Source: Ceratothoa steindachneri (lineage: Eukaryota > Arthropoda > Malacostraca > Isopoda > Cymothoidae). From it: 64,000 nucleotides of DNA. The notes below the pieces were generated by a model, which saw nothing but the letters and a program-made list of their open reading frames with translations, had not been told where the DNA came from and made no database searches. Shown one piece after another: positions 35,611 to 45,730 of the stretch; the first letter of the stretch is position 1; each line of letters begins with the position of its first letter. Where the stretch lies: positions 147,217,806 to 147,281,805 of the forward strand of contig OZ018326.1 of the NCBI GenBank assembly GCA_963969495.1, given 5' to 3'. A program made the position numbers and the translations under genes.

Positions 35611-36130
35611 GGCAAATAATTATGCTGTTAAAAGGCTATTTTTGGCAAACACAGTATTCCTCAATGCCCTCGGAAGGAGCTCTTCTCACATACACGAGAA
35701 GATAAGACTTAAAATAGGCTTTATCTAAGATAGACAAAAAAACTATCTTTCGATTGGTTTATTTAAGCGTAACCCTTGCTTTTCAAAGAGAATGAGAAAT
35801 TTGATTTCTTCTCCATCTTTGAGGAAGACTGTGTTTGCCAAAAATAACCTTTTAACCGAATAAATAATTGAGTTACTGCAATAATTTTTCTTAATTGATA
35901 AGGTATGGCGAAGATAGGTAGGAAAACAAATTTTCCATTCTCTTTGAAAAGCAAGGGTGACGCTTAAATAAGCCAATCGAAAGATAGTTTTTTGTCTATC
36001 TGAGAGAAAGCCTATTTTAAGTGTTACCTTCTCGTGCATGTGAGAAGAGCTCCTTCTGAGGGCTTTGAGGAAGGCTGTGTTTGCCAAAAATAGCCTTTTA
36101 ACAGCATAATTAATTGCGTTACTTCAATAA
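35611..36130. mobile_element. Foldback element with ~190-bp inverted arms
   Basis: The left arm (35611-35803) and right arm (35937-36120) are inverted copies over almost their whole length. Mirrored blocks include TTAAAAGGCTATTTTTGGC, GAAGGAGCTCTTCTCACAT, ACTATCTTTCGATTGG and CCTTGCTTTTCAAAGAGAAT. The 133-bp centre contains a further partial copy of the arm end (GACTGTGTTTGCCAAAAATA at about 35827) in right-arm orientation. There is no transposase. A single-arm relative lies at 18591-18735. It is bounded by AT-rich sequence and an (AT)n tract, so the class is a MITE or foldback element by structure; the family is unknown to me. Confidence 0.85.
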
Positions 36131-36216
36131 GTTTTATATATTTATATATATATGAAAATTAACGCACAGGAAAATGAAAAGATCAATCCAAGAACCTCAC
36201 GTGCAACTTTGTGTTT

Positions 36217-36362
<146 letters not shown>

Positions 36363-36365
36363 AAG

Positions 36366-37600
36366 GGTGTTCCATTAAGACGTATGGAAGTTAGTAGAAA
36401 AGAAAAGTGTTATTAGGTAAAATATATTGATTTCACTGTAGGAACATGTTATGTAAGGCATGGCAAATATGTGTGAAAAATAATATCGTCTAAATGTCCG
36501 CCATGATTCGGCGGCACACCTCCACTCGATGGTCAAAATATTTAATGACGTCTCTCCATAGTTGCTCTTCAATCTCACCAATATGCCTCATTATCTCATT
36601 ATTCAGCTGTTCAATTGTTGTTGGCTTGTTGGCATAGAGCTTACTTTTGAGATCACCCAAAAGGAAGAAATCTAAAGGCGAAAAGTCACACGATCGCAGT
36701 GGCCAATTGACCTCGCTGTTTCGAGAGATGATGCGACCTGGGAACTTCTCATTTAATAAAGCCATTGTTGCATTGGCTGTGTGGCATGTGGCGCCGTCCT
36801 GTTGAAACCATAAATCTTCGACATCCATAGAATTCAATTCAGGTCATAAAATGTTGGTTATCATGGCAGGGTATCGCTCACCTCTCACCGTAATAGAATT
36901 CCCGTCATCATTTTTCGAAGAAATAGGGCCAAATGATTCTGCTAGCAAAAATTGCACACCAAACATTGACCCTTTGTGGATGCATTGGCTTTTCAACAAT
37001 CTTCCTGGGATTTTCATTAGCCCAAATGCAACATTCGGCTTATTAACGAATCCACCAAGATGAAAATAGGCTTCATCACTGAAGATGATTTTTTGCGAAA
37101 AATTCTCATTGGCTTGTCTTTGCTCGTGCACCAAATTAATGAATGTACGGTGCTTCAAATGGTCAGCAGTCTTCAGTTCTTGTGTCAATTGAATTTTGTA
37201 AGCGTGTAGAAACAAATCTTTTGTCAAAATTGGATGTAACGTTGTTGTGGAAAGGTTCAATTCCTCCGCGCGATGACGAATAGAGGTGGCTGTATCTTCG
37301 GCCACATTCTCGCGCACTGCAGCCATATTTTCAGCTGAACGGCGTAAACGAGCACGCAATGTTGTTTTTATATCTGCCACCGACTCCGTTTCTTTGAATT
37401 TAGGACCAATTCTTTCCAATTGCACTCTTGGTTGGTCGATTATATTGACCAAAAAAATAAAGTGCCTGAAATGCATTTCTGTTTGAAAGTCCATTTTCGT
37501 AATAGGCTTCGATAACTTTACCACTTTGTTCGATTGTTAATCTTTCCATGGTGTAAATTGCTAAAGGCTGAAGTGGCTTAATCTGGGAGAAAACGAGAAA
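36366..37600 (-). mobile_element. mariner/Tc1-superfamily transposon (dead, relatively young)
   Basis: The transposase fills the element on the minus strand. The 3' terminus begins GGGTGTTCCATTAAGACG at about 36366, typical of a terminal inverted repeat for this transposase type. I could not find the matching inverted repeat at the other end (about 37570-37620), so that boundary is uncertain. The element is wedged between an (AT)n tract and a second, deleted transposon. Confidence 0.8.
36490..37549 (-). pseudogene. mariner-type transposase, one frameshift and one stop
   Basis: It starts at the ATG at 37549 (MERLTIEQSGKVIEAYYENG, an N-terminal helix-turn-helix), shifts frame between about 37430 and 37490, and then reads open for over 190 codons: ESVADIKTTLRARLRRSAEN, LHAYKIQLTQELKTADHLKH, and IIFSDEAYFHLGGFVNKPN (first Asp). 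A single in-frame stop lies at 36844-36846. After it come LWFQQDGATCHTANAT (second Asp) and NWPLRSCDFSPLDFFLLG (third Asp, 36 residues after the second by my count). All three catalytic Asp are present. The natural stop is at 36490-36492. Cut-and-paste transposases of this type move the element into TA sites. Confidence 0.92.
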
Positions 37601-37689
37601 AATCATTAGACGTTTAAACTCAACTGATATTTAATATCAGTCCCAGTTATTGCGAGGATAAGAATAAACATATTGTTTTGTAATTTTAA

Positions 37690-38248
37690 TTAATAAAGTC
37701 TCCTTCAGCTTCAATAATGGCTTATATGCGATGTCTGAATCGCCTAACTGCTGGAATCAAGTGTTTCATGTTCATATTGGATATTATGAGGGTGCTCATT
37801 AATTCATTTCTCAAGTACGCTACGTAGATAGTAGTCAAATGGATTGAGCTCTGCGGAGCTAGGTGGCCAAATGGTAGGGGCTAAGTGATCATTAAAATTT
37901 CCCACCATCCATTCCAGCTTTGCTTGAGTCTCGTGTAATGGTGCAGAGTCTTGTTGACTCCCACAAGATCTTCTGTGGCGTGCATTGCCAATCCATGGCT
38001 TAACCATCTTTGGACTTTAACTCCTTACAAACTTTGAGACAAAGGATCTAGGGACTTTATAAAATTGTGCTATTTATAAATTGCTATATTCAGCCCTTAG
38101 CCCTTATAGACACGATAACTGCGTGGTTCTTCATTTCCTGTGTAAGAATAGGGTCTGACATTGATAATTCTGAAATATAGAAAATATAAATTCAAATAAC
38201 ATGCTGCGATAGTAAAAATAACATATCTCCCCAAATACGTTACGTACC

Positions 38249-38250
<2 letters not shown>
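37690..38250 (-). mobile_element. Tc1-like element with large internal deletion
   Basis: Minus strand: a terminus-like ACAGGGTACGTAACGT at about 38250, an N-terminal transposase piece ([17 protein letters not shown] near 38160), then a jump directly to MVKPWIGNARHRR (38007). It continues QQDSAPLHETQAKLEWM (second catalytic Asp) and IWPPSSAELNPFDYYLRSV, where the third acidic residue position is Glu instead of the usual Asp in SPDLNP. It ends after frameshifts in an AIIEAEGDFIN-like tail near 37700. The middle of the protein, with the first Asp, is deleted, leaving about 560 bp. Such deletion derivatives can be moved by intact relatives. Confidence 0.8.
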
Positions 38251-38251
<1 letters not shown>

Positions 38252-38310
<59 letters not shown>

Positions 38311-38312
38311 TC

Positions 38313-38356
<44 letters not shown>
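38252..38356. repeat. (AT)n microsatellite
   Basis: Two pure TA runs of about 55 and 45 bases separated by CTCG near 38310. Confidence 0.97.
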
Positions 38357-38358
<2 letters not shown>

Positions 38359-39025
38359 TGTTATCCCCTCTCTCTATCACTCGGTCTGCATCTAAACCCC
38401 TCACTCTCATCTTTCTCTCTTTCACCCATTTATCTCTATTTCTCCTTATCTCGATTACTCTTTACCCCTACCTTCCACCTCCCATACCAATAAAACTCTC
38501 CCTATCTCTTTCTCTATCTGCTCTTCACTCTCTTCTAACCCCTTTCTTACTCATTCTACACTCTCTCCCATTCTTGCCCTCTTTTCTCCTTCCTCTCTAT
38601 TTTCATCTTCCTCCAACTCTATCTACTTTTCTCTCTCCCCTCTCTATCTCTTCTTTCATTATATCGGCCCATCTTGTCTCTTCCATGCTCACTCTATTCC
38701 TATTTCTCCCATTTTTACACCTCCATATGTCCCCTCTTTCTTCCACTACGTAGCATTCTCTCTACCTCACTAACTCTTTCTCCCCATATCCTGCTTTTGT
38801 CCCCTCTGTTTAACTGACAATCTACCTTTTTTTCCCCCGTACCTCTTTTATTTCCTCGCCGCTCAATCGTTACCCTTTCATTTCTCCTGCATCACCTATA
38901 ACTTTTACCCTATTCTCTCTCTTTTTAAAGCTCAGTTTGTGCTTTCATTACCCCTCTCTTTCTCTCTCCTTCCCCTTTTTCTCGCTCTACACCTCGCTTT
39001 CTCCTTCCTTCTCTATCCAACCATA
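38357..39025. repeat. Polypyrimidine (C/T-rich) tract, about 670 bp
   Basis: The plus strand is dominated by C and T with CTCT, TTCTC and CCCTC blocks and few G residues. Frames through it (a 131-codon Leu/Ser/Pro-rich one at 38358-38753) follow from the composition and are not treated as genes. Confidence 0.85.
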
Positions 39026-39419
39026 ATTTTAGGCCAATTATAAATAAAGTTTAAATTATCGGCATTTGGCCTTTTTGACCTTTCCAAATATTAGACTATT
39101 TCCAAGAGACAGAGATAGATAGTAGGAAAGGAAATAATCCTAGGCGATCTGGACAAGGAAGGGTTGGTACAGTTTTTTTAGGGGATGGAAAGAAGAACAA
39201 AGCAGTAGCGGAAAGAAATTAAAGTGAGGGGGGTGCAGAAGAACGGTGTAGAAGCATAAAGGGCGTAAAATGCGGGAGGGGAGGAGAGGAATGAAGTAGA
39301 AGAGAAAAGCATCAAATTGCGAGGACGGTCAACACAGCCAAGTTTCCGTTTTCCCTAAAGCTCTTTTGATGAATACTAGTGGGAATAGCGGGAGAAACTT
39401 CGATACAATCCGCATAACT
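39026..39419. other. Stretch without a recognised gene
   Basis: Purine-rich on the plus strand at 39115-39320, in contrast to the preceding tract. Nothing recognised. Confidence 0.5.
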
Positions 39420-41700
39420 TTTTTGGACACAGTGGGTCGAAGAGCCGACTATAAGTGAGAACTAGTTGGACTTAGTGTTCACTACCGAGGATAACATGGG
39501 CTCTGGACTGAGCGTAGGTGAATGGTTGGGTGGTAGAAATCACCGAACACTCTTATCACCATAAGCGCACCGTGTTGCAGTCCCTTTTGCGATACTGCCT
39601 ACAAACTCGATTATCACCTCGCTAACTTCAATGCTCTACGTGATGCGTCAAGCCGACTGGGACCTGTAAATGGTGAAAGTGACTAAACCAGCTGGCTAAG
39701 ATTTAATTACCGGTTCATGAGTCAGCAGTCCAGGTTCATTCCCCAACAAGAGATGAATGAAAATCTGATCAAGCTTAATTGTTTAATCGCAGAATTGTCT
39801 CAGCAATTCGCTAAAAGGAAAGCTACGCTACTTTGAGAAGTAGTGGTAGAAACGAAAATCTCATGCAGTATAGACAAAATATTAGATCTGGTGCGCCAAC
39901 TGAACGCAACAAGAAACGTCCGTTTGCGTTCCTCTGCAAAGATAACCCAAAGGTATTCTCCCTGCATGTAAATATGTACATCCAGTTCGCCAGTGCATAG
40001 ATCTTCTAAAAGATGACGCTGGCGCGGAGATGGAAGAGGTGAATCGGGTTATCGCTACCAAGTTGAAACACGACTTTACCTTTTTGTTTACAAAGGAAGA
40101 ATGTAGCCACACCCCGATGCCATAGGTTTATCTCAACGAAGGTGAGAGCATAAGTGAGATAATATTAGACAATAAAGAAGTAGAGGCTAGAATAAAGAGC
40201 CTTAACCCGTACAAGTCTTCTTTTCCAAATGGCTTTGGCCCTGGGGTCCTTCGTGAAGTAAGCGGTGAGGTTGCTTCACAACTTATTCGAACTTTAACGA
40301 ATTGTTAAAAACCGGGGAGGTACCAGACGATTAGAGGACGGCGAACGTGACTCCCATACTTAAGAAGGAAGAGCGCAAAAACCTGGGTAACTACCGGCCT
40401 ATAAGGAAGGCCGCCGTTGTGGGCAAAATGTTAGAGAGTATTAAAGCATAAAAAATAGTAAATCAGGTATAAAAAAACAACTTGATCCTAGATTCCCAAC
40501 ACTGACTGTGCAAGAACCGATCATGCCTCACAAATCTACTAGAATTCTTTGACGGTGTTTTATGTGAGAAAGATCATAGTCGGGCTATGGACATCTTATA
40601 CCTGGAGTTTAAAAAGGCCTTTGATAAGGTGCCACACCGCAGGCGGCTGTGCAATGTCCGCGCGGTTGGCATCAAAGGTGAGGTAGCCAGCTGGATTAAG
40701 AACTGGTTGCAAGGCAGAGGGCAAACATTGAGAACAAACTGGATAGTAGCCTCGAGATGGGCACCCGTGATTAATGGCTACCCCAGGCTTCCTTGCTCGG
40801 TCCTCTATTGTTAATCATCTATATAAATGATATAGACGATGGGTTGCTTTTTTATATCCATGTTTGCGGACGATAAAAAATTAGAAGGCCGCGTGAGCTC
40901 ACGCGAAGGCTTGGTAAACCTACAAAGCACTCTTTAGAGGTTAGATGAATGGTCTGAGACTTGGAAAATGCCATTTAATCTTGACAAGTGCAAGGTAGTG
41001 CACATTGGCTATGCCAATCCTTAAGAAGACAACCTGGTGTTAGTGCGAGGTCTGGATGTGACAGAGCTGGTAAAGGACTTAGGTGTGCTAATCAGGAGCG
41101 AGCTAAATTTTTCCAGGCTCTGATTTGATGTATAAATACAGGCACAAAGAATGTTGGGCTAAATTAAGAGGCAATTTCTCTCAGAAACAAGGAGATTGTC
41201 CTCAAATTTAATAACTCTCTTGTCAAACCTCAACTGGAGTATGCTATTCAATTCTAGGACCCCTCCATGCGTAAGGAAATACATAGAGTGGAACGTTTCC
41301 AGGCTAGGGCCACAAAGTTAATTCTTTCAATTAGATGTAAAGCTATCAGCATCTGCTTAATGATTCGGGGCTGTTCTCTTTTGAGGCTCGCGAATTACGA
41401 GGCCAGCTAATAGAGACCTTCAAGATTTTAAGGTGCGTCGAAAACGTGGACTACAGAAAGATGTTCACGTTGAACACAACTCCGACCCGTATCCATGGTC
41501 ACAAGCTGGATTTGCTCCAATTCCAGACTAGTATTTGCGGGAACTACTTCTCGTATAAGATCTACGTTATATGGAACCGTCTTCTGGTCAAGGTGGTGAA
41601 TAGTTCTTATGTAGAATACCTTAAGTCTAGACTGGATGATGTAATCCATGAATATGCCAATGCAATAGGTTACAGATATACTATTGAAATTTTATGATTT
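39420..41700 (+). mobile_element. LINE-D: CR1-like non-LTR retrotransposon, 5'-truncated
   Basis: It starts near the end of the endonuclease (TQWVEEPTISEN, LDLVFTTEDNMGSGLSVGE, with GRNHR in place of the usual SDHR). RT blocks follow: NLGNYRPIRKAAVVGKMLES near 40385, a broken SQHGF position near 40498, and the clean frame 40587-40814 with LYLEFKKAFDKVPHRRRL and VASWIKNWLQGRGQ. The catalytic FADD at 40863-40874 is intact but in a broken frame. KMPFNLDKCKVVHIGYANP and VKDLGVLIRSELNFS follow. The C-terminal end is near 41695. It is the closest relative of LINE-A in the window by shared motif wording. Confidence 0.87.
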
Positions 41701-43145
41701 TGTTCCTTTTTACATCACGTGGGACGAGAGAAACTTTGCCTGTGCCAAGCTTTCTCTTATACCCATACGGTATGGAATGAAATTTCATTTGAGTTACAAC
41801 TTTTCTTTGTGACTCTTTGTGAATAATTAGCCTAATACTTGTAACGTTTAATAAATCATTGGAGTTCATTTTTTGAGACTTAACTAGTGATACACTCTAA
41901 TATTTCATGAATTATTTTACCACTCAAAATACCAGGGCAATGGATCGAATAAATTACCATCATTTTCCGTTATTGTCTGAATTAGGGAGCTCTGTCACGC
42001 ATTCCCCATAAGACTGTAATTTTTCTGCCCACAAAGCTCGGATGGATCTTAAGAAATTAGAATAGTAAAATTCATTATAACGCTAGGGTTATTGCGTTAA
42101 TTAAATATATTTTTATGGGGGTTGGGATACATTAATTAAAAGGCTACACATAATCAGAAATATCCAAAAGAAGAATTAGCTTTTAATCTTTTTTTTTGTC
42201 ATGCCTCGGTGCAGTAAACATCCGAAAAAAATATTAATTTTGTCTTCAACAGTACGCAATGTACAAATGCCTAGTTTCAACAAATACTTACACGATTATG
42301 ACACAGTGGGTGAAGCTTTATCATTCGTAAACGGAGAAATTATGGCGAATATTGTTCACGAGATAGATTTAATTTATAGTACAAAATTATTAATCATTTG
42401 CCCTCGAGTTGTCTGAGGTAGACCATTCCAGGAGATTTGTGCTGTTCCTGCGCGAGAATTTCGATGCTGTTTAGCTTTTTGAAATCCTGTTTAAGGCCAC
42501 TTGGCCTCTGCCCGACGGGAAGTGGTCAAGGTGGACCTTCAGGGTAGTCCTCTCACAAGCTTATACGTATTTATAGAAGCAGGGTATAAAATAATCAATT
42601 AAGCTGTGTAATTTAATTTCCCTTTTTTCTTGTCCTTCCGTTAAAAGTGTTATTTCCCAAATGTTTGTGGCTCTATTAAATAAAGAGTCAATTTTAATCT
42701 TTAAACTTTGTTTTGGTGGCTAGAAGATAGATTTATTAAATTAGGCTATTTATTTTAAATAACATTATTTTGCTTCAAATAATGTTTCAAGGGTTATGTT
42801 CTTTTTCAGATATGGTGCAATCATGATATAGTGTATTTACAAAGTTTGAGAAAGAGTAATATAGCAGTAATAGCTATTATTTTGCTTATATTTTGTTTTT
42901 AGCGACATAGAAAGCATTAAAGGTCGTCTTAAATTCCATATAGATTAAGCACTAATTCGGTGAAAAATAAACTGTAGAGCGTCCTAGTATTTTGGGGATA
43001 TTTTATGTTTGAATAATATCTAGATGATTCTTGCAATGCAGATGACTGTATAAATACAAAGAAAGTCTACTTAACAGATTAATTTAACTCTAGCCGTCAC
43101 AGCACAGACATCGTCACTTATCATTGATCGAAGCATTCGTCACAC
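41701..43145. other. Stretch without a recognised gene
   Basis: A 71-codon frame at 42201-42416 (MPRCSKHPKKI...) shares only a CSKHP-like start with the pseudogene that follows at 43146 and is otherwise unrecognised. I do not call it a gene. Confidence 0.45.
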
Positions 43146-44330
43146 ATGGAATCAAGATGCTGTAAGCATCCGACCAACCCATTTTTCTATGTCTGCAGCA
43201 AATTTATTAAGACAAGAGTGAAATAATACTCTGTAAAGAGATCTGGTAAAATGTGTGAGGCATATTTCAGCATGCCAGTCGGAGATCAAGACAATCCTTG
43301 GGAACGCCATTTAACCTGTGAGCTATGCAGAAGAACTCTAATAGGTAATATATATATAAAAATATAATATGTTTTGTTTACTTTGATACTGGATTTTTTT
43401 TTTAACATTTCTAATAATACTAAGTGATAAGTATGTATATTTATACTTATGTTTTCATTGGTTTTTACAGGATTGTACAGAGGGAAAATGCGAGCTATAA
43501 ATTTCTCAATCCCACGAAATTGGAGGGAACTAACTAAGCACTCAAACAATTGTGTTTTCTAAATTTGTGAACCATTCCAAATGTGAAGCAGAAAAAAGTG
43601 CCTGTTATTATGCAACAAACCTTCAGTTATCTATTGTGCCAGTGCCACACATTTCTGAGCTTCCCGTACCCACTCTTCCAAAAAGAGAGTAGCAGTTTTT
43701 AGAAAGATAAAGCAGTTCAGAAGTGGATGAAGTCATTGATCCAGATTATAGAGATGAAACTGAGGAAAGAAACCCCTACTGCTCAAACAAATATAAACAA
43801 CTACCTTGTCAGAAATCTTGGTCTCAGAAAGTCCAATGCCGAGCTTTTAACTTCGAGACAGAAGCAGTGGGATTTGGTAGATGACAGTGTGCAAATATTA
43901 AGTTAGAGAGAGCTAAATCAGTGTTTTTTAAGCTTTTTGGCACGCGAGATGAGCTTTGATTTTCTCACAATGATACAGGTCTGTTTTGTGGCAATGAAAA
44001 TCGCCTGTAACCACTACTAGTGGCGCCTCTTCATTGACAGATTGTTCAGGAGCCTCAAAGCAATGTTGCCTTATAACGTGGACGTGTATCTATATCTTCC
44101 CCTTGCTCACTCACTCAAGCTCAAAAACGAATACAACAGTGTCAAGATATTGCTAGATGCATTCAAATATGAAGAGAACGGTTGAGACGTTACTGAAGAC
44201 TTTAAATTGGTGGCCTTCTTGATTGGTCTCCAATGCGGTTTTACCAAGTTTACTTGTTATATATATCTTTGGAACAGCCAGGAAAACTGTGTCACACTAC
44301 CACGGCTTCCATCTTTACCGCAGATAGCTT
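43146..44330 (+). pseudogene. Pseudogene of an uncharacterised, arthropod-rich protein family, intron retained
   Basis: First exon: MESRCCKHPTNPFFYVCSKF, a stop, then KMCEAYFSMPVGDQDNPW and HLTCELCRRTLI, a Cys-rich zinc-binding-like N-terminus. A GTAATATA donor at about 43345 and a TTTTTACAG acceptor at about 43470 bound a 125-bp intron. The next exon has GLYRGKMRAINFSIPRNWRE. Frameshifted pieces follow: NYLVRNLGLRKSNAELLTSR (like the NDLVRDLGLSKxxAELLxSRL block), then WRLFIDRLFRSLKAML, YLYLPLAHSLKLKNEYN, and FLIGLQCGFTKFTCYIYLWN. I know this order from uncharacterised arthropod proteins, often in many copies; its function is unknown to me. Stops and shifts make this copy dead. Confidence 0.7.
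43990..44303 (+). repeat. Inverted duplication, arm 1
   Basis: This 314-bp part of the orphan-family pseudogene is repeated as the reverse complement at 44518-44829, with only a few differences. One is a TGA here where the other arm keeps TGG (ENGW). Confidence 0.93.
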
Positions 44331-44517
44331 AGGAAAGAATCTTAAGGGTTACTTGAAAGTAGCGGTCTCCTTATGAGAGCTCTGACGAATTGTTTCATAA
44401 GATTCAACTTTAAGTGCAGAGAAGGAAACAGTACTTTTGGGGGGTCCAACAAAGACTTCCAATTGACGTTGTTTCTCCTAACACTAAACTCGGCGTGTTG
44501 TGGCTAATCTCGCTAAT

Positions 44518-44829
44518 GGTAGTGTGACACAGTTTTCCTGGCTGTTCCAAAGATATATATAACAAGTAAACTTGGTAAAACCGCATTGGAGACCAATCAA
44601 GAAGGCCACCAATTTAAAGTCTTCAGCAACATCCCAACCGTTCTCTTCATATTTGAATGCATCTAGCAAGATCTTGACACTGTTGTATTCGTCTTTGGGC
44701 TGGAGTTAGTGAGCAAGGGGAAGATAGAGATACATGTCCACGTTATGAGGCAACATTGCTCTGAGGCTCCTGAACAATCTGTCAATGAAGAGGCGCCACT
44801 CGTTGTGGTTACAGGCGATTTTCATTTCC
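44518..44829 (-). pseudogene. Inverted duplication, arm 2 (orphan-family fragment)
   Basis: Minus-strand frames read NEWRLFIDRLFRSLRAML, MYLYLPLAH, then LDAFKYEENGWDVAEDFKL and FLIGLQCGFTKFTCYIYLWN. It is better preserved than arm 1. The 214-bp spacer between the arms (44304-44517) has no recognised coding sequence. Confidence 0.9.
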
Positions 44830-44883
44830 ACAACGAGTGGCGCCTCTTCATTGACAGATTGTTCAGGAACCTCAAAGCAATGT
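44828..44883 (+). repeat. Third copy of the orphan-gene segment, direct to arm 1
   Basis: CACAACGAGTGGCGCCTCTT and the following 35 bases repeat the start of arm 1 in plus orientation, directly abutting arm 2. It therefore forms a second, tight hairpin with 44751-44808. Confidence 0.92.
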
Positions 44884-45212
44884 TTAAGAATGTTCATTCC
44901 CTATAATTATATTCATATATTTGTTAACATCTAAAAAACGATGTACATAAAGTTCTGCCTTCAATTCCTTAAGTTACAATAATCGAAACGCGTCAGGCCA
45001 TTAAATATTTTGTTTTGTTCATGGAAATGGTTTCCGGCCCTCGTTCGTTACTACTTTTCCCTTGAGTTTAGATGAACTTTTTCAGTGGTTAACCCACGAC
45101 CCAAAGCGGAATATAAGAAAAATCGAGAGACTCAAAAAGAAAATAATTAACGTTAAATTCGCAGTCGGCTTCCATACAATATGTTACGAAGATAATCAAC
45201 TGCCCAACTAGA
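44884..45212. other. Stretch without a recognised gene
   Basis: AT-rich; nothing recognised. Confidence 0.5.
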
Positions 45213-45242
45213 CTTATATATATATATATATATATATATATA
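45213..45242. repeat. (AT)n microsatellite
   Basis: Pure TA run of about 30 bases. Confidence 0.96.
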
Positions 45243-45345
45243 GGTTGAGGATAAATCCCAAAATGAGACATGTAAAATTTCTCATTTAATTAAGTACAAA
45301 GTTTCCGGTACTTTACCCATCTTCTGGTCTATAAGATGGATTTAA
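45243..45345 (-). repeat. (AT)n-flanking module d, copy 1 (hammerhead-like core)
   Basis: On the minus strand: GACCAGAAGATGGGTAAAG, then TACCGGAAACTTTG, an AT-rich stretch and then the (AT)n tract. GGTA/TACC can pair around a 3-base loop. The frame CNGANGA-stem-GAAAC resembles a hammerhead ribozyme core, with A in place of U at position 2. The copy near 62263-62345 has the same layout. Confidence 0.45.
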
Positions 45346-45670
45346 AACACGTTTAAAATTACCAAAATTATAATGCACACAAGGATTAGAAATAAATTAT
45401 TTAGTTAATTGAAAATATGACAAATCGTTTGAAAACTATTGAAACTTTAGATATGGATCAATTATGGGTACTTTAAATATTGATAAATATAACACTAGTT
45501 GATGCAAATATTGGTTGACACAGATATTAGTCACTTAATGAAGCAGCAATAGTAATAAATTATTTAATAAATTGAAAATGTGAAAAAATCATTTGAAAAC
45601 TTGACACTAAATATAGATGCTATAAATATGGATAAATATAAAAAATATACTGATTGGGGCAATTAATTGG

Positions 45671-45730
45671 TACACAAAAAATGTTAGTCCGCTTATGCCG
45701 TCCACTAAAGGTGACTAACATTTTTGTGTA
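45671..45730. repeat. Hairpin-forming inverted repeat
   Basis: TACACAAAAAATGTTAGTC (45671-45689) is mirrored by GACTAACATTTTTGTGTA (45713-45730), with one base of length difference and a 23-base loop. Confidence 0.9.

Noticed and set aside
35743..36087. 114-codon minus-strand frame
   Set aside because: It lies wholly within the foldback element and spans both arms and the loop; an artefact of the inverted repeat.
38358..38753. 131-codon Leu/Ser/Pro-rich frame
   Set aside because: It results from the polypyrimidine composition, with no motif, start context or splice context.
42201..42416. 71-codon frame starting MPRCSKHPKK
   Set aside because: I considered it as an upstream copy of the orphan-family N-terminus, but only a few residues agree.
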